A program made the position numbers and the translations under genes. Under the pieces are notes generated by a model. That model saw only the letters and a program-made list of their open reading frames with translations. It had not been told where the DNA came from and did no database searches. This document shows, one piece after another, positions 50,201 to 63,160 of a DNA stretch of 64,000 nt. Every line of letters starts with the position of its first letter. Position 1 is the first letter of the stretch. The stretch comes from Luzula sylvatica (taxonomy: Eukaryota > Streptophyta > Magnoliopsida > Poales > Juncaceae). The stretch spans positions 59,885,793 through 59,949,792 of the forward strand of contig OX326958.1 of assembly GCA_946800325.1 (NCBI GenBank), read 5' to 3'.

Positions 50201-52245
50201 TTAGATCAGGTGTATCGTATCTTTTACTACATAACTTTTTACCAAATTTCAGAAACACTAAGAAAGTTTGTTTTTCGATTCAAAACAAGATTTTAACGCT
50301 TTGAGGAGTTCAAATAACGTGTTTTTAGATCATTTGTATCGTATCTTTTACTAAATAACTTTTCACCAAATTTTACAAACACTAAGAAAGTTTGTTTTTC
50401 GATTCAAAACAAGATTTTAAAGCATTGAGGTGTTCAAATAATATGTTTTTAGATCATTTGTATCATATCTTTTAGTACATAACTTTTCACCAAATTACAC
50501 AAACACTAAGAAAGTTTGTTTTTCGATTCAAAACAAGATTTTAACGCTTTGAGGAGTTCAAATAACGTGTTTTTAGATCATTTGTATCGTATCTTTTAGT
50601 ACATAACTTTTCACCAAATTTTACAAACACTAAGAAAGTTTGTTTTTCGATTCAAAACAAGATTTTAAAGCATTGAGGTGTTCAAATAATATGTTTTTAG
50701 ATCATTTGTATCATATCTTTTAGTACATAACTTTTCACCAAATTACACAAACACTAAGAAAGTTTGTTTTTCGATTCAAAACAAGATTTTAACGCTTTGA
50801 GGAGTTCAGATAACATGTTTTTAGATCAGGTGTATCGTATCTTTTACTACATAACTTTTTACCAAATTTCAGAAACGCTAAGAAAGTTTGTTTTTCGATT
50901 CAAAACAAGATTTTAACGCTTTGAGGAGTTCAAATAACATGTTTTTAGATCAGGTGTATCGTATCTTTTACTACATAACTTTTTACCAAATTTCAGAAAC
51001 ACTAAGAAAGTTTGTTTTTCGATTCAAAACAAGATTTTAACGCTTTGAGGAGTTCAAATAACGTGTTTTTAGATCATTTGTATCGTATCTTTTACTAAAT
51101 AACTTTTCACAAAATTTCACAAACACTAAGAAAGTTTGTTTTTCGATTCAAAACAAGATTTTAACGCTTTGAGGTGTTCAAATAACATGTTATTAGATCA
51201 TTTGTATCGTATCTTTTAGTACATAACTTTTCACCAAATTTCACAACCACTAAGAAATTTTGTTTTTCGATTCAAAACAAGATTTTAACGCTTTGAGGAG
51301 TTCAAATAACGTGTTTCTAGATCATTTGTATCGTATCTTTTACTACATAACGTTTCACCAAATTTCACAACCACTAAGAAAGTTTGTTTTTCGATTCAAA
51401 ACATGATTTTAACGCTTTGAGGAGTTCAAATAACGTGTTTTTAGATCATTTGTATCGTATCTTTTACTACATAACTTTTCACCAAATTTCACAAACACTA
51501 AGAGACTTTGTTTTTCGATTCAAAACAAGATTTTAACGCTTTGAGGTGTTCAAATAACATGTTTTTAGATGAGGTGTATCGTATCTTTTACTACATAACT
51601 TTTTACCAAATTTCAGAAACGCTAAGAAAGTTTGTTTTTCGATTCAAAACAAGATTTTAACGCTTTGAGGAGTTCAAATAACATGTTTTTAGATCAGGTG
51701 TATCGTATCTTTTACTACATAACTTTTTACCAAATTTCAGAAACACTAAGAAAGTTTGTTTTTCGATTCAAAACAAGATTTTTACTCTTTGAGGAGTTCA
51801 AATAACGTGTTTTTAGATCACTTGTATCGTATCTTTTACTACATAACTTTTCACCAAATTTCACAAACACTAAGAAAGTTTGTTTTTCGATTTCAAAACC
51901 AGATTTTAACGCTTTGAGGAGTTCAAATAACGTGTTTTTAGATCATGTGTATCGTATCTTTTAGCACATAACTTTTCACCAAATATCACAAAAACTAAGA
52001 AAGTTTGTTTTTCGATTCAAAACAAGATTTTAAAGCTTTGAGGAGTTAAAATAACATGTTTTTAGATCATTTGTATCGTATCTTTTAGTACATAACTTTT
52101 CACCAAATTTCACAAACACTAAGAAAGTGTGTTTTTCGATTCAAAACAAGATTTTAAAGCTTTGAGGAGTTAAAATAACGTGTTTCTAGATCATTTGTAT
52201 CGTATCTTTTAGTACATAACTTTTCATCAAATTTCACAAACACTA
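47036..52245 (+). repeat. 8-kb HOR, unit 2, X part (5,210 bp, 42 monomers)
   Basis: Runs from one AGTGTG monomer to an equivalent one. TTGTGTCG sits at 47,358 and 49,217, the 122-bp monomer is at 48,526-48,647 and the ACTAAATAAC duplication is at about 50,261-51,100. A CGATTTCAAAACCAG variant occurs near 51,890. Near the end, two AGTGTG monomers follow each other (52,122 and 52,246). The first is a hybrid with AAAGCTTTGAGG, GTTAAAATAACGTG and TTTTCATC. Unit 3 repeats this part with few differences. Confidence 0.85.
48526..48647 (+). repeat. 122-bp monomer with a 2-bp deletion (copy 2)
   Basis: Same 2-bp loss at the monomer end as the copy 8,066 bp upstream. It lies in unit 2 of the 8-kb HOR and is followed by the AATGTG monomer. 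Confidence 0.87.
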
Positions 52246-55100
52246 AGAAAGTGTGTTTTTCGATTCAAAACAAGATTTTAACGCTTTGAGGAGTTCAAAT
52301 AACGTGTTTCTAGATCATTTGTATCGTATCTTTTACTACATAACTTTTCACCAAAATTCACAAACACTAAGAAAGTTTTTTTTTCCATTCAAAACAAGAT
52401 TTTAACGCTTTGACGAGTTCAAATAACGTGTTTTTAGATCATTTGTATCGTATCTTTTACTACATAACTTTTCACCAAATTTCACAAACACCAAGAAAGT
52501 TTGTTTTTCGATTCAAAACAAGATTTTAACGCTTTGAGGTGTTCAAATAACGTGTTTTTAGATCATTTGTGTCGTATCTTTTAGTACATAACTTTTCATC
52601 AAATCTCCCAAACACTAATAAAGTTTGTTTTTCAATTCAAAACAAACATTTAACGCTTTGAGGAGTTCAAATAACGAGTTTTTAGATCATTTGTATCGTA
52701 TCTTTTAGTACATAAGTTTTCACCAAATTTCACAAACACTAAGAAAGTTTGTTTTTCGATTCAAAACAAGATTTTAAAGCATTGAGGTGTTCAAATAACA
52801 TGTTTTTAGATCATTTGTATCTTATCTTTTAGTACATAACTTTTCACCAAATTACACAAACACTAAGAAAGTTTGTTTTTCAATTCAAAACAAGATTTTA
52901 ACGCTTTGAGGAGTTCAAATAACGTGTTTTTAGATCATTTGTATCGTATCTTTTACTACAAAACTTTTCACCAAATTTCACAAACACTAAGAAAGTTTGT
53001 TTTTCGATTTCAAAACAAGATTTTAACGCTTTGAGGAGTTCAAATAACGTGTTTTTAGATCATTTGTATCGTATCTTTTAGTACATAACTTTTCACCAAA
53101 TTTTACAAACACAAAGAAAGTTTGTTTTTCGATTCAAAACAAGATTTTAAAGCATTGAGGTGTTCAAATAACATGTTTTTAGATCATTTGTATCTTATCT
53201 TTTAGTACATAACTTTTCACCAAATTACACAAACACTAAGAAATTTTGTTTTTCGATTCAAAACAAGATTTTAACGCTTTGAGGAGTTCAAATAACGTGT
53301 TTTTAGATCATTTGTATCGTATCTTTTACTACAAAACTTTTCACCAAATTTCACAAACACTAAGAAAGTTTGTTTTTCGATTTCAAAACAAGATTTTAAC
53401 GCTTTGAGGAGTTCAAATAACGTGTTTTTAGATCATTTGTATCGTATCTTTTAGTACATAACTTTTCACCAAATTTTACAAACACTAAGAAAGTTTGTTT
53501 TTCGATTCAAAACAAGATTTTAAAGCATTGAGGTGTTGAAATAACATGTTTTTAGATCATTTGTATCGTATCTTTTAGTACATAACATTTCACCAAATTA
53601 CACAAACACTAAGAAAGTTTGTTTTTCAATTGGAAACAAGATTTTAACGCTTTGAGGAGTTCAGATAACAAGATTTTAGATCAGGTGTATCGTATCTTTT
53701 ACTACATAACTTTTTACCAAATTTCAAAAATGCTAAGAAAGTTTGTATTTCGATTCAAAACAAGATTTTAACGCTTTGAGGAGTTCAAATAACATGTTTT
53801 TAGATCAGGTGTATCGTATCTTTTACTACATAACTTTTTACCAAATTTCAGAAACACTAAGAAAGTTTGTTTTTCGATTCAAAACAAGATTTTAACGCTT
53901 TGAGGAGTTCAAATAACGTGTTTTCAGATCATTTGTATCGTATCTTTTACTAAATAACTTTTCACAAAATTTCACAAATACTAAGAAAGTTTGTTTTTCG
54001 ATTCAAAACAAGATTTTAACGCTTTGAGGTGTTCAAATAACATGTTATTAGATCATTTGTATCGTATCTTTTAGTACATAACTTTTCACCAAATTTCACA
54101 ACCACTAAGAAATTTTGTTTTTCGATTCAAAACAAGATTTTAACGCTTTGAGGAGTTCAAATAACGTGTTTCTAGATCATTTGTATCGTATCTTTTACTA
54201 CATAACGTTTCACCAAATTTCACAACCACTAAGAAAGTTTGTTTTTCGATTCAAAACATGATTTTAACGCTTTGAGGAGTTCAAATAACGTGTTTTTAGA
54301 TCATTTGTATCGTATCTTTTACTACATAACTTTTCACCAAATTTCACAAACACTAAGAGACTTTGTTTTTCGATTCAAAACAAGATTTTAACGCTTGGAG
54401 GTGTTCAAATAACATGTTTTTAGATGAGGTGTATCGTATCTTTTACTACATAACTTTTTACCAAATTTCAGAAACGCTAAGAAAGTTTGTTTTTCGATTC
54501 AAAACAAGATTTTAACGCTTTGAGGAGTTCAAATAACATGTTTTTAGATCATTTGTATCATATCTTTTACTACATAACTTTTCAGCAAATTTCACAAACA
54601 CTAAGAAAGTTTGTTTTTCAATTCAATACAAGATTTTAACGCTTTGAGGAGTTCAAATAATGTGTTTTTAGATCATTTGTATCGTATCTTTTACTACAAA
54701 ACTTTTCACCAAATTTCACAAACACTAAGAAAGCTTGTTTTTCGATTCAAAACAAGATTTTTACTCTTTGAGGAGTTCAAATAACGTGTTTTTAGATCAC
54801 TTGTATCGTATCTTTTACTACATAACTTTTCACCAAATTTCACAAACACTAAGAAAGTTTGTTTTTCGATTTCAAAACAAGATTTTAACGCTTTGAGGAG
54901 TTCAAATAACGTGTTTTTAGATCATGTGTATCGTATCTTTTAGCACATAACTTTTCACCAAATATCACAAAAACTAAGAAAGTTTGTTTTTCGATTCAAA
55001 ACAAGATTTTAAAGCTTTGAGGAGTTAAAATAACATGTTTTTAGATCATTTGTATCGTATCTTTTAGTACATAACTTTTCACCAAATTTCACAAACACTA
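52246..55100 (+). repeat. 8-kb HOR, unit 2, Y part (2,855 bp, 23 monomers)
   Basis: Contains TTGTGTCG at 52,567, two TATCTTATC monomers, then a switch at about 53,300-53,370 into sequence matching 37,240-38,970 (offset 16,130), marked by TTTGTATTTCG at 53,743. Private changes include AGATTTTAGATC near 53,671, CACAAATACTAAG near 53,974 and GCTTGGAGG near 54,395. The next repeat of the 8-kb unit lacks most of this part, so 5,209-bp and 8,064-bp versions of the HOR coexist. Confidence 0.82.
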
Positions 55101-58100
55101 AGAAAGTGTGTTTTTCGATTCAAAACAAGATTTTAACGCTTTGAGGAGTTCAAATAACGTGTTTCTAGATCATTTGTATCGTATCTTTTACTACATAACT
55201 TTTCACCATATTTCACAAACACTAAGAAAGTTTTTTTTTCGATTCAAAACAAGATTTTAACGCTTTGACGAGTTCAAATAACGTGTTTTTAGATCATTTA
55301 TATCGTATCTTTTACTACATAACTTTTCACCAAATTTCACAAACACCAAGAAAGTTTGTTTTTCGATTCAAAACAAGATTTTAACGCTTTGAGGTGTTCA
55401 AATAACGTGTTTTTAGATCATTTGTGTCGTATCTTTTAGTACATAACTTTTCACCAAATCTCCCAAACACTAATAAAGCTTGTTTTTCAATTCAAAACAA
55501 ACATTTAACGCTTTGAGGAGTTCAAATAACGAGTTTTTAGATCATTTGTATCGTATCTTTTAGTACATAAGTTTTCACCAAATTTCACAAACACTAAGAA
55601 AGTTTGTTTTTCGATTCAAAACAAGATTTTAAAGCATTGAGGTGTTCAAATAACATGTTTTTAGATCATTTGTATCTTATCTTTTAGTACATAACTTTTC
55701 ACCAAATTACACAAACACTAAGAAAGTTTGTTTTTCGATTCAAAACAAGATTTTAACGCTTTGAGGAGTTCAAATAACGTGTTTTTAGATCATTTGTATC
55801 GTATCTTTTACTACAAAACTTTTCACCAAATTTCACAAACACTAAGAAAGTTTGTTTTTCGATTTCAAAACAAGATTTTAACGCTTTGAGGAGTTCAAAT
55901 AACGTGTTTTTAGATCATTTGTATCGTATCTTTTAGTACATAACTTTTCACCAAATTTTACAAACACAAAGAAAGTTTGTTTTTCGATTCAAAACAAGAT
56001 TTTAAAGCATTGAGGTGTTCAAATAACATGTTTTTAGATCATTTGTATCTTATCTTTTAGTACATAACTTTTCACCAAATTACACAAACACTAAGAAATT
56101 TTGTTTTTCGATTCAAAACAAGATTTTACCGCTTTGAGGAGTTCAAATAACGTGTTTCTAGATCATTTGTATCGTATCTTTTACTACAAAACTTTTCACC
56201 AAATTTCACAAACACTAAGAAAGCTTGTTTTTCGATTCAAAACAAGATTTTAACGCTTTGAGGAGTTCAAATAACTTGTTTCTAGATCATTTGTATCGTA
56301 TCTTTTACTACATAACGTTTCACCAAATTTCACAAACACTAAGAAAGTTTGTTTTTCGATTCAAAGCATGATTTTAACGCTTTGAGGAGTTCAAATAACG
56401 TGTGTTTAGATCATTTGTATCGTATCTTTTACTACATAACTTTTCACCAAATTTCACAAACACTAAGAGACTTTGTTTTTCGATTCAAAACAAGATTTTA
56501 ACGCTTTGAGGTGTTCAAATAACATGTTTTTAGATGAGGTGTATCGTATCTTTTACTACATAACTTTTTACCAAATTTCTGAAACGCTAAGAAAGTTTGT
56601 TTTTCGATTCAAAACAAGATTTTAACGCTTTGAGGAGTTCAAATAACATGTTTTTAGATCATTTGTATCATATCTTTTACTACATAACTTTTCAGCAAAT
56701 TTCACAAACAAAGAAAGTTTGTTTTTCGATTCAAAACAAGATTTTAACGCTTTGAGGAGTTCAAATAATGTGTTTTTAGATCATTTGTATCGTATCTTTT
56801 ACTACAAAACTTTTCACCAAATATCACAAAAACTAAGAAAGTTTGTTTTTCGATTCAAAACAAGATTTTAAAGCTTTGAGGAGTTAAAATAACATGTTTT
56901 TAGATCATTTGTATCGTATCTTTTAGTACATAACTTTTCACCAAATTTCACAAACACTAAGAAAGTGTGTTTTTCGATTCAAAACAAGATTTTAACGCTT
57001 TGAGGAGTTCAAATAACGTGTTTCTAGATCATTTGTATCGTATCTTTTACTACATAACTTTTCACCAAATTTCACAAACACTAAGAAATTTTTTTTTTCG
57101 ATTCAAAACAAGATTTTAACGCTTTGACGAGTTCAAATAACGTGTTTTTAGATCATTTATATCGAATCTTTTACTACATAACTTTTCACCAAATTTCACA
57201 AACACCAAGAAAGTTTGTTTTTCGATTCAAAACAAGATTTTAACGCTTTGAGGTGTTCAAATAACGTGTTTTTAGATCATTTGTGTCGTATCTTTTAGTA
57301 CATAACTTTTCACCAAATCTCCCAAACACTTATAAAGTTTGTTTTTCAATTCAAAACAAACATTTAACGCTTTGAGGAGTTCAAATAACGAGTTTTTAGA
57401 TCATTTGTATCGTATCTTTTAGTACATAAGTTTTCACCAAATTTCACAAACACTAAGAAAGTTTGTTTTTCGATTCAAAACAAGATTTTAAAGCATTGAG
57501 GAGTTCAAATAACATGTTTTTGGATCAGGTGTATCGTATCTTTTACTACATAACTTTTCACCAAATTTCACAAACACTAAGAAAGTTTGTTTTTCGATTC
57601 AAAACAAGATTTTAACGCTTTGAGGAGTTCAAATAACGTGTTTTTAGATCATTTGTATCGTATCTTTTACTACAAAACTTTTCACCAAATTTCACAAACA
57701 CTAAGAAAGCTTGTTTTTCGATTCAAAACAAGATTTTAACGCTTTGAGGAGTTCAAATAACGTGTTTTTAGATCATTTGTATCGTATATTTTACTACATA
57801 ACTTTTCACCAAATTTTACAAACACTAAGAAAGTTTGTTTTTCGATTTCAAAACAAGATTTTAACGCTTTGAGGAGTTCAAATAACGTGTTTTTAGATCA
57901 TTTGTATCGTATCTTTTAGTACATAACTTTTCACCAAATTTTACAAACACTAAGAAAGTTTGTTTTTCGATTCAAAACAAGATTTTAAAGCATTGAGGTG
58001 TTCAAATAATATGTTTTTAGATCATTTGTATCATATCTTTTAGTACATAACTTTTCACCAAATTACACAAACACTAAGAAAGTTTGTTTTTCGATTCAAA

Positions 58101-60309
58101 ACAAGATTTTAACGCTTTGAGGAGTTCAGATAACAAGTTTTTAGATCAGGTGTATCGTATCTTTTACTACATAACTTTTTACCAAATTTCAGAAACGCTA
58201 AGAAAGTTTGTTTTTCGATTCAAAACAAGATTTTAACGCTTTGAGGAGTTCAAATAACATGTTTTTAGATCAGGTGTATCGTATCTTTTACTACATAACT
58301 TTTTACCAAATTTCAGAAACACTAAGAAAGTTTGTTTTTCGATTCAAAACAAGATTTTAACGCTTTGAGGAGTTCAAATAACGTGTTTTTAGATCATTTG
58401 TATCGTATCTTTTACTAAATAACTTTTCACCAAATTTTACAAACACTAAGAAAGTTTGTTTTTCGATTCAAAACAAGATTTTAAAGCATTGAGGTGTTCA
58501 AATAATATGTTTTTAGATCATTTGTATCATATCTTTTAGTACATAACTTTTCACCAAATTACACAAACACTAAGAAAGTTTGTTTTTCGATTCAAAACAA
58601 GATTTTAACGCTTTGAGGAGTTCAAATAACGTGTTTTTAGATCATTTGTATCGTATCTTTTAGTACATAACTTTTCACCAAATTTTACAAACACTAAGAA
58701 AGTTTGTTTTTCGATTCAAAACAAGATTTTAAAGCATTGAGGTGTTCAAATAATATGTTTTTAGATCATTTGTATCATATCTTTTAGTACATAACTTTTC
58801 ACCAAATTACACAAACACTAAGAAAGTTTGTTTTTCGATTCAAAACAAGATTTTAACGCTTTGAGGAGTTCAGATAACATGTTTTTAGATCAGGTGTATC
58901 GTATCTTTTACTACATAACTTTTTACCAAATTTCAGAAACGCTAAGAAAGTTTGTTTTTCGATTCAAAACAAGATTTTAACGCTTTGAGGAGTTCAAATA
59001 ACATGTTTTTAGATCAGGTGTATCGTATCTTTTACTACATAACTTTTTACCAAATTTCAGAAAAACTAAGAAAGTTTGTTTTTCGATTCAAAACAAGATT
59101 TTAACGCTTTGAGGAGTTCAAATAACGTGTTTTTAGATCATTTGTATCGTATCTTTTACTAAATAACTTTTCACAAAATTTCACAAACACTAAGAAAGTT
59201 TGTTTTTCGATTCAAAACAAGATTTTAACGCTTTGAGGTGTTCAAATAACATGTTATTAGATCATTTGTATCGTATCTTTTAGTACATAACTTTTCACCA
59301 AATTTCACAACCACTAAGAAATTTTGTTTTTCGATTCAAAACAAGATTTTAACGCTTTGAGGAGTTCAAATAACGTGTTTCTAGATCATTTGTATCGTAT
59401 CTTTTACTACATAACGTTTCACCAAATTTCACAACCACTAAGAAAGTTTGTTTTTCGATTCAAAACATGATTTTAACGCTTTGAGGAGTTCAAATAACGT
59501 GTTTTTAGATCATTTGTATCGTATCTTTTACTACATAACTTTTCACCAAATTTCACAAACACTAAGAGACTTTGTTTTTCGATTCAAAACAAGATTTTAA
59601 CGCTTTGAGGTGTTCAAATAACATGTTTTTAGATGAGGTGTATCGTATCTTTTACTACATAACTTTTTACCAAATTTCAGAAACGCTAAGAAAGTTTGTT
59701 TTTCGATTCAAAACAAGATTTTAACGCTTTGAGGAGTTCAAATAACATGTTTTTAGATCAGGTGTATCGTATCTTTTACTACATAACTTTTTACCAAATT
59801 TCAGAAACACTAAGAAAGTTTGTTTTTCGATTCAAAACAAGATTTTTACTCTTTGAGGAGTTCAAATAACGTGTTTTTAGATCACTTGTATCGTATCTTT
59901 TACTACATAACTTTTCACCAAATTTCACAAACACTAAGAAAGTTTGTTTTTCGATTTCAAAACCAGATTTTAACGCTTTGAGGAGTTCAAATAACGTGTT
60001 TTTAGATCATGTGTATCGTATCTTTTAGCACATAACTTTTCACCAAATTTCAGAAACACTAAGAAAGTTTGTTTTTCGATTCAAAACAAGATTTTTACTC
60101 TTTGAGGAGTTCAAATAACGTGTTTTTAGATCATTTGTATCGTATCTTTTAGTACATAACTTTTCACCAAATTTCACAAACACTAAGAAAGTGTGTTTTT
60201 CGATTCAAAACAAGATTTTAAAGCTTTGAGGAGTTAAAATAACGTGTTTCTAGATCATTTGTATCGTATCTTTTAGTACATAACTTTTCATCAAATTTCA
60301 CAAACACTA
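55101..60309 (+). repeat. 8-kb HOR, unit 3, X part (5,209 bp, 42 monomers)
   Basis: Matches 47,036-52,245 at +8,064/8,065. TTGTGTCG is at 55,422 and 57,281, the 122-bp monomer at 56,590-56,711 and the CGATTTCAAAACCAG variant near 59,951. It differs from unit 2 by a short conversion tract at about 60,049-60,120 and by scattered single bases such as CAAATTTCTGAAACG near 56,573 and CAGAAAAACTAAG near 59,058. It is followed directly by another X start at 60,310, without a Y part. Confidence 0.84.
56590..56711 (+). repeat. 122-bp monomer with a 2-bp deletion (copy 3)
   Basis: Same 2-bp loss, 8,064 bp after the previous one. It confirms that unit 3 descends from the same founder and not from the 34-mer domain. 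Confidence 0.87.
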
Positions 60310-61798
60310 AGAAAGTGTGTTTTTCGATTCAAAACAAGATTTTAACGCTTTGAGGAGTTCAAATAACGTGTTTCTAGATCATTTGTATCGTATCTTTTAC
60401 TACATAACTTTTCACCAAAATTCACAAACACTAAGAAAGTTTTTTTTTCCATTCAAAACAAGATTTTAACGCTTTGACGAGTTCAAATAACGTGTTTTTA
60501 GATCATTTATATCGTATCTTTTACTACATAACTTTTCACCAAATTTCACAAACACCAAGAAAGTTTGTTTTTCGATTCAAAACAAGATTTTAACGCTTTG
60601 AGGTGTTCAAATAACGTGTTTTTAGATCATTTGTGTCGTATCTTTTAGTACATAACTTTTCATCAAATCTCCCAAACACTAATAAAGTTTGTTTTTCAAT
60701 TCAAAACAAACATTTAACGCTTTGAGGAGTTCAAATAACGAGTTTTTAGATCATTTGTATCGTATCTTTTAGTACATAAGTTTTCACCAAATTTCACAAA
60801 CACTAAGAAAGTTTGTTTTTCGATTCAAAACAAGATTTTAAAGCATTGAGGTGTTCAAATAACATGTTTTTAGATCATTTGTATCTTATCTTTTAGTACA
60901 TAACTTTTCACCAAATTACACAAACACTAAGAAAGTTTGTTTTTCGATTCAAAACAAGATTTTAACGCTTTGAGGAGTTCAAATAACGTGTTTTTAGATC
61001 ATTTGTATCGTATCTTTTACTACAAAACTTTTCACCAAATTTCACAAACACTAAGAAAGTTTGTTTTTCGATTTCAAAACAAGATTTTAACGCTTTGAGG
61101 AGTTCAAATAACGTGTTTTTAGATCATTTGTATCGTATCTTTTAGTACATAACTTTTCACCAAATTTTACAAACACAAAGAAAGTTTGTTTTTCGATTCA
61201 AAACAAGATTTTAAAGCATTGAGGTGTTCAAATAACATGTTTTTAGATCATTTGTATCTTATCTTTTAGTACATAACTTTTCACCAAATTACACAAACAC
61301 TAAAAAATTTTGTTTTTCGATTCAAAACAAGATTTTACCGCTTTGAGGAGTTCAAATAACGTGTTTCTAGATCATTTGTATCGTATCTTTTACTACAAAA
61401 CTTTTCACCAAATTTCACAAACACTAAGAAAGCTTGTTTTTCGATTCAAAACAAGATTTTAACGCTTTGAGGAGTTCAAATAACTTGTTTCTAGATCATT
61501 TGTATCGTATCTTTTACTACATAACGTTTCACCAAATTTCACAAACACTAAGAAAGTTTGTTTTTCGATTCAAAACATGATTTTAACGCTTTGAGGAGTT
61601 CAAATAACGTGTGTTTAGATCATTTGTATCGTATCTTTTACTACATAACTTTTCTCCAAATTTCACAAACACTAAGAGACTTTGTTTTTCGATTCAAAAC
61701 AAGATTTTAACGCTTTGAGGTCTTCAAATAACATGTTTTTAGATGAGGTGTATCGTATCTTTTACTACATAACTTTTTACCAAATTTCAGAAACGCTA

Positions 61799-61920
61799 AG
61801 AAAGTTTGTTTTTCGATTCAAAACAAGATTTTAACGCTTTGAGGAGTTCAAATAACATGTTTTTAGATCATTTGTATCATATCTTTTACTACATAACTTT
61901 TCAGCAAATTTCACAAACAA
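61799..61920 (+). repeat. 122-bp monomer with a 2-bp deletion (copy 4)
   Basis: Same 2-bp loss, only 5,209 bp after copy 3. This shows that the intervening unit is the short version without the Y part. Confidence 0.87.
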
Positions 61921-62416
61921 AGAAAGTTTGTTTTTCGATTCAAAACAAGATTTTAACGCTTTGAGGAGTTCAAATAATGTGTTTTTAGATCATTTGTATC
62001 GTATCTTTTACTACAAAATTTTTCACCAAATATCACAAAAACTAAGAAAGTTTGTTTTTCGAATCAAAACAAGATTTTAAAGCTTTGAGGAGTTAAAATA
62101 ACATGTTTTTAGATCATTTGTATCGTATCATTTAGTACATAACTTTTCACCAAATTTCACAAACACTAAGAAAGTGTGTTTTTCGATTCAAAACAAGATT
62201 TTAACGCTTTGAGGAGTTCAAATAACGTGTTTCTAGATCATTTGTATCGTATCTTTTACTACATAACTTTTCACCAAATTTCACAAACACTAAGAAATTT
62301 TTTTTTTCGATTCAAAACAAGATTTTAACGCTTTGACGAGTTCAAATAACGTGTTTTTAGATCATTTATATCGTATCTTTTACTACATAACTTTTCACCA
62401 AATTTCACAAACACCA

Positions 62417-63160
62417 AGAAAGTTTGTTTTTCGATTCAAAACAAGATTTTAACGCTTTGAGGTGTTCAAATAACGTGTTTTTAGATCATTTGTGTCGTAT
62501 CTTTTAGTACATAACTTTTCACCAAATCTCCCAAACACTTATAAAGTTTGTTTTTCAATTCAAAACAAACATTTAACGCTTTGAGGAGTTCAAATAACGA
62601 GTTTTTAGATCATTTGTATCGTATCTTTTAGTACATAAGTCTTCACCAAATTTCACAAACACTAAGAAAGTTTGTTTTTCGATTCAAAACAAGATTTTAA
62701 AGCATTGAGGTGTTCAAATAATATGTTTTTAGATCATTTGTATCATATCTTTTAGTACATAACTTTTCACCAAATTACACAAACACTAAGAAAGTTTGTT
62801 TTTCGATTCAAAACAAGATTTTAACGCTTTGAGGTGTTCAAATAACGTGTTTTTAGATCATTTGTGTCGTATCTTTTAGTACATAACTTTTCACCAAATC
62901 TCCCAAACACTTATAAAGTTTGTTTTTCAATTCAAAACAAACATTTAACGCTTTGAGGAGTTCAAATAACGAGTTTTTAGATCATTTGTATCGTATCTTT
63001 TAGTACATAAGTCTTCACCAAATTTCACAAACACTAAGAAAGTTTGTTTTTCGATTCAAAACAAGATTTTAAAGCATTGAGGTGTTCAAATAATATGTTT
63101 TTAGATCATTTGTATCATATCTTTTAGTACATAACTTTTCACCAAATTACACAAACACTA
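62417..63160 (+). repeat. Tandem duplication of a 3-monomer block, 372 bp x 2
   Basis: Copies 62,417-62,788 and 62,789-63,160 each contain GAGGTG/TTGTGTCG (62,490 and 62,862), TATAAAG with AACGAG, and AAAGCATTGAGG with AATATG. Both copies have the rare CATAAGTCTTCACC (near 62,635 and 63,007), which I saw nowhere else, so the duplication is recent. The first copy is preceded by ACACCAAG and the second by ACACTAAG, which places the crossover inside the first monomer. Confidence 0.88.

Noticed and set aside
33086..55422. Equal 2,855-bp intervals between TTGTGTCG sites at 33,086-35,941 and 52,567-55,422 as copies of each other
   Set aside because: The contents differ: the first has AACATG/CAGG and AACGTTTTTTTAG monomers, the second GAGGTG/TATCTTATC and GTGTTGAAAT monomers. 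The equal length is a coincidence of 23 monomers.
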